From an uncultured Acetobacteraceae bacterium (GTDB taxonomy: Bacteria; Pseudomonadota; Alphaproteobacteria; Acetobacterales; Acetobacteraceae): a DNA stretch of 43,990 bases. The translations under genes were made by a program, and so were the position numbers. Where the stretch lies: NCBI GenBank assembly GCA_903895595.1, contig CAITUP010000070.1:1-43990 (forward strand). Reading direction: 5' to 3'. Under the pieces are notes generated by a model. That model was not told the DNA's origin. It worked only from the letters and a program-made list of their open reading frames with translations, and did no database searches. This document shows positions 39,810 through 43,990 of the stretch, one piece after another. Positions within the stretch are counted from its first letter, which is position 1. Each line of letters starts with the position of its first letter.

Positions 39810-40106
39810 ATGGCACGCACAAGCAGCCTCATGCATCCCGGCCGCGTACTTAGGGAAGAGTATATGGAGCCCCTGCGGCTCGACACCGCCGCGTTGGCGC
39901 ACGCGCTGGGCGTCTCGCCCGAGCGGATCGTTCCTCTGATCGACGACCAGGAACCGCTGAATTCCGACCTCGCGCTGCGTTTGGCGCGGTGCTTCAAGAC
40001 CAGCCCGCAGTTCTGGCTGGGCCTGCAAAGCGCCTTCGACCTCGCCACCGCGCGCATGCGCTTCGGCGCGGAGATCGAGGCACAGGTGATGCAACTGGCC
40101 GCCTAA
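39810..40106 (+). CDS. HigA-family addiction-module antitoxin-like protein, no HigB partner
   Basis: A 98-residue XRE-type helix-turn-helix protein of the HigA/VapI group, with LMHPGRVLREEYMEPLRLDTAALAHALGVSPERIVPLI and SDLALRLARCFKTSPQFWLGLQSAFDLATA, the typical length and order. In active modules a HigB RNase toxin gene lies directly upstream. Here the 129 bases before it (39681-39809) contain no such frame, so it is an orphan, probably a domesticated regulator. No strong ribosome site precedes ATG 39810. Its stop overlaps the end of the convergent XRE gene. Confidence 0.88.
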   Translation: MARTSSLMHPGRVLREEYMEPLRLDTAALAHALGVSPERIVPLIDDQEPLNSDLALRLARCFKTSPQFWLGLQSAFDLATARMRFGAEIEAQVMQLAA

Positions 40107-40525
40107 CCCGCCGCCCGCTTTTCCGACTGGGCCTTACGGGCCGTGCGCCGCAATCTTGGTTTGGGTTGCGGCGTTGTCGTATCCAGAACCGCGTGCAGCG
40201 CCGCCACAGTCTCCGGCGGCAATCGGTGAATGGCCTGCGCCAGGCGGTTTGCCAGCGCCGTCTGCTCCGGGGTCAACCCCGCCGTATTCACTGTCACCCG
40301 CGGGTTCGACAGCTTCGCCAGATGCGCCATATCGTCGGCGTCGTCCCAGATCAGCCCGAAATACTCGTTCACCTGATGGACCAGCCCGGCGCTGGGGGCG
40401 CCGCGCTTGCCGTGTTCCAACGCCGAGAGATAGGCGGCGGAGACCTGCAGCGCCTCCGCCAACTGTGTCAGCGTGATGCCGCGTTCCGTGCGCAGGCCGC
40501 GTACCCTAGCGCCGAACGGGGTCAC
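40103..40525 (-). CDS. XRE-family transcriptional regulator
   Basis: A 140-residue regulator. The N-terminal HTH (about residues 5-60) reads ARVRGLRTERGITLTQLAEALQVSAAYLSALEHGKRG, a textbook XRE fold; the rest is a helical region with a basic C-terminal tail (RRTARKAQSEKRA). The start is GTG 40525, overlapping the smr stop by four bases (GTGA). It is the last gene of the cnoX-to-xre operon. Its targets are unknown; the chaperone and Smr neighbours suggest a stress setting, but that is inference from position. Confidence 0.88.
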   Translation of the reverse strand: MTPFGARVRGLRTERGITLTQLAEALQVSAAYLSALEHGKRGAPSAGLVHQVNEYFGLIWDDADDMAHLAKLSNPRVTVNTAGLTPEQTALANRLAQAIHRLPPETVAALHAVLDTTTPQPKPRLRRTARKAQSEKRAAG

Positions 40526-41046
40526 CGTACCCGTCGCAGCAGCAGCCGCACCGAACCCGGATTCGCGGCGTGCGGGTGGCTGGCTGCCAAGATCAATGGA
40601 CGAATTTCCGGGAGATTCAGCCAAATGGGAAATTCGCGCTTGATCGCGCCGCCGGTTTCGCCGCTGCCGCGCCCGGTGATCACCTCCACGCAGCGGACAT
40701 GATCGGCGTGGGCGGTACGAATAAAGGCGATCAGGGCGGAGAATGCACGCTGCGTCGTCTTTCCGTGCAGGTCCAAGCGGCGCACCGTCGCCAATTTCCC
40801 AGCCTGAAACCGATTCCATGTGCCGGTATCGATGCCGGACGGCTGTCCCCCGATCGCCACCTGCGGAGTCCGCCGCATCGGCGGCGTGGCCCGAATCGGC
40901 TCCGACGGGCGTGCTACAACAGGTGCCGTCACGACCTCGGGGATAGCCACGACCGGCGTCGCCCCCTTCAGCGGGGCGATTCGGGCGGCGTAGTTCGCCC
41001 ATTCCGCGCGATCCAACTCTGTCAGCGAGCGGCGACGCAGGGCCAT
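40522..41046 (-). CDS. Smr-domain protein
   Basis: A 174-residue protein with an unstructured Pro/Ala-rich N-terminal half and a C-terminal Smr domain: LDLHGKTTQRAFSALIAF, VEVITGRGSGETGGAIKREFPIWL and a final LLLRRVR. Small Smr proteins bind or cut DNA or RNA, and some rescue stalled ribosomes (SmrB type). The ATG at 41046 shares one base with the stop of the DUF971 gene (TGATG); the stop overlaps the xre GTG. In alphaproteobacteria this gene commonly precedes an XRE gene, as here. Confidence 0.92.
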   Translation of the reverse strand: MALRRRSLTELDRAEWANYAARIAPLKGATPVVAIPEVVTAPVVARPSEPIRATPPMRRTPQVAIGGQPSGIDTGTWNRFQAGKLATVRRLDLHGKTTQRAFSALIAFIRTAHADHVRCVEVITGRGSGETGGAIKREFPIWLNLPEIRPLILAASHPHAANPGSVRLLLRRVR

Positions 41047-41402
41047 CACGGGTCTCGGCTCAGGCCTTCCGCCGTCAGAGCCGCCAAATATGCCGCCCAG
41101 CGCCGGTCGTACTGCTGGCCAAGCTCGTGAAAATACTCCCAGGTGAACAGGCCGGAGTCGTGGAGGTCGTCGAACACCAATCGCACAGCGTAGTTGCCGA
41201 CCGGTTCGATCTCCATGATCCCGACATGACGCCTGCCGGGGACGGTTTTGCGCTGGCCGGGACCGTGGCCCTGCACCTCGGCGCTGGGGCTTTCGACGCG
41301 CAGATACTCGGCGGGCAGCGAGGCCGATGTTCCATCGTAGAACCCCACGTGCAGCATGCGGTCGGCTTTGCTGTAGCGCAGGTCGGTGGCGATGACGGTC
41401 AT
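41046..41402 (-). CDS. DUF971 (gamma-butyrobetaine hydroxylase-like N-terminal domain) protein
   Basis: A 118-residue stand-alone DUF971 domain. Typical segments are TDLRYSKADRMLHVGFYDG, ASLPAEYLRVESPSAEVQGHGPG, HVGIMEIEPVGNYAVRLVFDDLHDSGLFTWEYFHELG. The domain occurs at the N-terminus of carnitine-synthesis hydroxylases and, alone, in bacteria where some members bind iron-sulfur clusters or assist assembly; the function here is open. ATG 41402 shares one base with the upstream stop (TGATG), and its own stop shares one base with the smr start. Confidence 0.9.
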   Translation of the reverse strand: MTVIATDLRYSKADRMLHVGFYDGTSASLPAEYLRVESPSAEVQGHGPGQRKTVPGRRHVGIMEIEPVGNYAVRLVFDDLHDSGLFTWEYFHELGQQYDRRWAAYLAALTAEGLSRDP

Positions 41403-41599
41403 CAATCGTCCAACTTCCGGGCTTCGTCGGGCAGCATGATCGGGATGCCATCGCGAATCGGGTAGGCCAATCCGGCCTTGCGGCTGATCAGTTCCCCGGC
41501 TTCCCGGTCGTATTCCAGGGGGGCTTTGGTCAAAGGACAAACCAGAATCGCCAGCAGACGCGGGTCGACCGGGGTGGGGCGGGGGGAGGTTTCGCTCAT
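41402..41599 (-). CDS. Trm112-family zinc-ribbon protein
   Basis: A 65-residue YcaR/Trm112-type protein. [46 protein letters not shown] is the family pattern: Cys20 region, then the strand with Tyr-Pro-Ile-Arg-Asp-Gly-Ile-Pro. In eukaryotes and archaea Trm112 activates methyltransferases; bacterial short forms are thought to do the same. Only one Cys remains, so the zinc site of longer homologues is probably lost. Start ATG 41599 is one base after the Lon-N gene stop. Confidence 0.93.
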   Translation of the reverse strand: MSETSPRPTPVDPRLLAILVCPLTKAPLEYDREAGELISRKAGLAYPIRDGIPIMLPDEARKLDD

Positions 41600-41600
41600 G

Positions 41601-42266
41601 TCAGCTCAAGGGTCGGCCAGGGGGGAGATCGGAACCGGCCGCGCCCATCTGCAACAGCGCCAGCAGCGTTGCCGCTCGGTCCGCATCGGTGGGGGCTTCC
41701 AGCAGGGCCTGCTTCTCCGCCGGCTCGAACGGGCAGACCATGGCGAGCGTAGTCACCAGGATTTCATCCGGCATGCGGTGGATAGCGTCCCAGTTGGCGT
41801 CGAATTTCTGACCGGTGAAATAGGCGCGCAGGGCGGTCAGCAGCGCCTCCCGCTCGACCCCGGTCGGGTCGGGGGTCAGCTCCAGATCGCCGGGATAGGC
41901 AGAGTAATCCGGGCGCACCCGGCGATAGCCGTTGCGGTTCGGCAGTTCCTCGGCGATCATAAACCGCGACAGGCCGGTCAAGGTGATCAGGAATCGTCCG
42001 TCGTCGGTTTCGCTGAACGACGACAACCGGCCGAGGCAGCCGGTCTGGTACAGGCCAGGTCCGTGTTCGCTGGGCGGGGCGTGCGGGTCCGGTTGGATCA
42101 TCGCGAACATGCGGCCGGTGCGCAGCGAATCCTCGGTCAGCGCCAGATAGCGGGGTTCGAAGACGTTCAACGGCAGCTTGCCGCGCGGCAGCAGCAGCAC
42201 GCCGGCCAGCGGAAAGATGCCGATTTCCGCCGGCAGCCGGTCGCGAGTCGGATGAAACGCGGCCAT
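41601..42266 (-). CDS. LON-N (Lon substrate-binding) domain protein, no protease domain
   Basis: A 221-residue protein with only the N-terminal Lon domain: [55 protein letters not shown]. The ATPase and protease domains of Lon are absent. Stand-alone LON-N proteins may bind unfolded proteins or ligands; a link to proteostasis fits its position after the chaperedoxin gene. ATG 42266 shares one base with the cnoX stop (TGATG). Confidence 0.92.
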   Translation of the reverse strand: MAAFHPTRDRLPAEIGIFPLAGVLLLPRGKLPLNVFEPRYLALTEDSLRTGRMFAMIQPDPHAPPSEHGPGLYQTGCLGRLSSFSETDDGRFLITLTGLSRFMIAEELPNRNGYRRVRPDYSAYPGDLELTPDPTGVEREALLTALRAYFTGQKFDANWDAIHRMPDEILVTTLAMVCPFEPAEKQALLEAPTDADRAATLLALLQMGAAGSDLPPGRPLS

Positions 42267-43195
42267 CAGCTGAACAGGATGGCGGACAGGCGCCGCCGAG
42301 CGGTTTGGGTGACGGGATCGTCGGAGCCCCAGGATTCGAAGAACTTCAGCAACTGGACGCGGGCGGCGCCTTCGTTCCAGGTGCGGGCGCGCTTGACGAT
42401 GTCCAGCAGCGCGTCGGCAGCCTGTTCGCGCTGATCCATGGCGTTCAGCGCGGTGGCCAACTCATAGCGGGCTTCGTGATCGGCCGGATCGACAGCGAGT
42501 CGGGCTTCGTACGCCGCCAGCTGGCCCGCGGCCTCCCGCCCTTCCTTCGCCAGCATCAGGGCGCTGCGAGCGCCGGAGATTTCGGCATGTTCGGCCAGTT
42601 TCTCGGGCACCTGTGCCAAGGCGTCCAGCGCCTGCTCTTCCTGCCCCAGCGCGATCAGAGCGCGAATCAGGCCGCCCCAGGCGTCGCCGTTTTCGGGTTC
42701 CTCGGCCAGGACGGAACTGAACAGTTCCGCGGCCTGCTGCGCGTCATCCTGTTCCAGCGCGGCTTTCGCCTCGGCCAGTACGTCCGCGGTCGGCATCGAG
42801 CCGCCGGCGTTTTTCAGCAGGGTCTCGACGAAGCGCTTCACCTCCGATTCGGGGAGCGCACCTTGAAACAGATCGGCGATCTGGCCTTGCCAGAAGGCGA
42901 CGACGGTGGGGATGGACTGCATCGGCAGGCCCATTTGCGCCAGCTGCTGCACCAGACCGCGATTCGCATCGACGTCGATTTTCACCAGCTTGATCCGCCC
43001 GCCGGCCGCTTTCGTCACTTTTTCAAGCGTCGGCGTCAGGGTTTTGCAGGGTCCGCACCACGTGGCCCAGAAATCCACCAGGACGGGAATGGTTCGAGAG
43101 GCCTCGATGACCTCCGCCATGAAGTTTTTCTGATCGCCATCCATGATCGTGGCGGCGGCGCCAGGGGTAGGATCTTGGCCGATGATGGTGTCCAT
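42266..43195 (-). CDS. cnoX: CnoX/YbbN-type chaperedoxin (thioredoxin plus TPR domains)
   Basis: A 309-residue protein with an N-terminal thioredoxin domain carrying Cys47-Gly-Pro-Cys50 (WCGPC) and a C-terminal helical TPR-like region of about 190 residues. CnoX-type proteins hold unfolding proteins and hand them to GroEL/DnaK during oxidative stress; a complete CxxC, as here, predicts real thioredoxin activity, which E. coli CnoX lacks. ATG 43195 is used; ATG 43225 (AGGGA close upstream) is possible. First gene of a six-gene overlapping operon (with LON-N, Trm112, DUF971, Smr, XRE). Confidence 0.93.
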   Translation of the reverse strand: MDTIIGQDPTPGAAATIMDGDQKNFMAEVIEASRTIPVLVDFWATWCGPCKTLTPTLEKVTKAAGGRIKLVKIDVDANRGLVQQLAQMGLPMQSIPTVVAFWQGQIADLFQGALPESEVKRFVETLLKNAGGSMPTADVLAEAKAALEQDDAQQAAELFSSVLAEEPENGDAWGGLIRALIALGQEEQALDALAQVPEKLAEHAEISGARSALMLAKEGREAAGQLAAYEARLAVDPADHEARYELATALNAMDQREQAADALLDIVKRARTWNEGAARVQLLKFFESWGSDDPVTQTARRRLSAILFS

Positions 43196-43393
43196 GGTGT
43201 CGAGTTTCCCGCGTATCGGACGCATGCGTCCCTATAAATGTGGCGTCGGTCCGCCGAAACAAGCGGGACCGGCGTGTTGGGCGGACCATGACGCCAGAGG
43301 CGCCCCGCGTCCAGCGGGAAGGCATTGGAGGGTTGCATTCAAGGGCTTGCAATCCAATCCGAACCCCCCTATCAACCGCGTCACCGACGGAGC

Positions 43394-43468
43394 GCGGGCG
43401 TAGCTCAGGGGTAGAGCACAACCTTGCCAAGGTTGGGGTCGAGGGTTCGAATCCCTTCGCCCGCTCCA
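43394..43468 (+). tRNA. tRNA-Gly(GCC)
   Basis: A complete 75-base tRNA with encoded CCA. The acceptor stem is GCGGGCG with CGCCCGC; the D arm (GCTC-AGGGGTA-GAGC), the anticodon stem CAACC/GGTTG around TTGCCAA (anticodon GCC) and the T arm GAGGG-TTCGAAT-CCCTT all fold normally. The discriminator is T, as expected for tRNA-Gly. It lies 198 bases from the start of cnoX on the opposite strand. A truncated transposase begins directly behind it. Confidence 0.97.
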
Positions 43469-43885
43469 GATTTTCTCTGCTATGCGCACGAGGCTGCGCA
43501 GATCCGGCGCGTTCTCCCACCGCGACATCGTCGGCTGCGAGGCGAGGTCGTCGCCGCTATCCGGCAACCGCCCGCAGGCCAGCTTGAAGGCCGGATCGCG
43601 GCGCAGGTGGTCCAGGTCGTTGGCGTCGGGGTAACCGCATGCGATGGCCAACACACGGGCGCGCAGGATGTCCGCCATCGTGTGGGTGATTGGCGCGGGG
43701 TCGCGGTGGTCGGGGATTATACCGGCGAGCCGGTCGATCAAGCCGAGCCGCTTGTCGGCACCGGCCAGCAGCAAGGCGCCGCCGTCGGAACTGACCTGGC
43801 CGCCGTCGAATGCGGCGGTGACCTTCTTCTTGCCGATACTTGGCAGCGAGAACGGCAGGAGGGTATCTTCGGTGTCGGCAGGCAT
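43469..43885 (-). pseudogene. IS1380-family transposase, N-terminal fragment
   Basis: From ATG 43885 the reverse strand encodes the N-terminal part of an IS1380-family DDE transposase: TLLPFSLPSIGKKKVTAAFDGGQVSSDGGALLLAGADKRLG and LASQPTMSRWENAPDLRSLVRI. A full protein has about 430-460 residues; here homology ends after about 135 residues, near 43480, and the frame then runs into the complement of the tRNA-Gly gene. The catalytic C-terminal residues are missing, so it is inactive. The frame continues to 43232 only by chance. A TTG at 43927 is a less likely start. The rest of the window (43886-43990) may contain the left end of the insertion sequence, but I could not identify its inverted repeat. 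Confidence 0.85.
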
Positions 43886-43990
43886 GGCAGATTCTGTCCG
43901 GGCATCGGGTATGGCGTCGAGAACCAAACCTTATGCGATTCCAGACGGGTGTGCCGTGCCTGCCAGCGAATCCCTGCTATGCGGTGAATA

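Noticed and set aside
43232-43468. Continuation of the transposase frame through the tRNA-Gly gene
   Set aside because: The translated part is the complement of the tRNA and shows no transposase homology; the frame is open by chance.
1-43990. CRISPR array, prophage structural genes, rRNA genes
   Set aside because: I looked for regularly spaced repeats, capsid/tail-type proteins and rRNA-like sequence and saw none; the only repeats are those listed.

Overview
The window is high-GC (roughly two thirds G+C by eye) alphaproteobacterial DNA. The tightly overlapping aroE-coaE-dnaQ cluster, convergent secB, a Tim44-like (TimA-type) gene and the cnoX/Lon-N/Trm112/DUF971/Smr chain point to the Rhodospirillales, most likely Acetobacteraceae. 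The orphan periplasmic binding proteins fit that reading. The placement is inferred from gene content, not from a marker-gene phylogeny.

Positions 1-5273 are the end of an integrated element. All its genes read leftward: a tyrosine integrase, an 814-residue protein I do not recognise, an AlpA-like DNA-binding protein, a 76-residue protein and a gene cut by the window edge. The right boundary is a 3' half of tRNA-Thr(UGU), presumably the attachment-site duplicate; the intact tRNA should lie off the left edge. Six copies of an 8-bp repeat sit between the integrase start and this site. A 176-bp palindromic element follows.

Positions 5557-12799 hold two paralogous dipeptide-type solute-binding proteins, two paralogous nitroreductases and an unknown membrane/coiled-coil protein. 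Between the nitroreductases is a two-gene unit that stands out: a monoheme cytochrome fused to a predicted outer-membrane beta-barrel (Cyc2-like layout), followed by a small secreted cupredoxin. A palindrome-bearing promoter region precedes the unit and a hairpin follows it. It could pass electrons across the outer membrane.

Positions 12871-32514 are a mixed chromosomal region: an HtrA-like protein lacking all three catalytic residues, DctA, a CapA-like protein, UppP, a histidine-rich zinc exporter, a GNAT enzyme, a repeat-bearing hypothetical protein, a DHA2 exporter, a TauD-type dioxygenase, YbjN, an iron-type binding protein, a cyclase-family protein, a sulfotransferase, accD-folC, two quinone oxidoreductases, a LutA-like protein and a Tim44-like protein.

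Positions 32588-43990 are mostly housekeeping: histidine phosphatase, secB, the aroE-coaE-dnaQ operon, an AT-rich gap, a MarR regulator, an inositol-phosphatase-type enzyme, a CoA-transferase/MaoC pair, an orphan HigA-type antitoxin and the six-gene operon cnoX to xre. The window ends with tRNA-Gly(GCC) abutting a truncated IS1380-family transposase.
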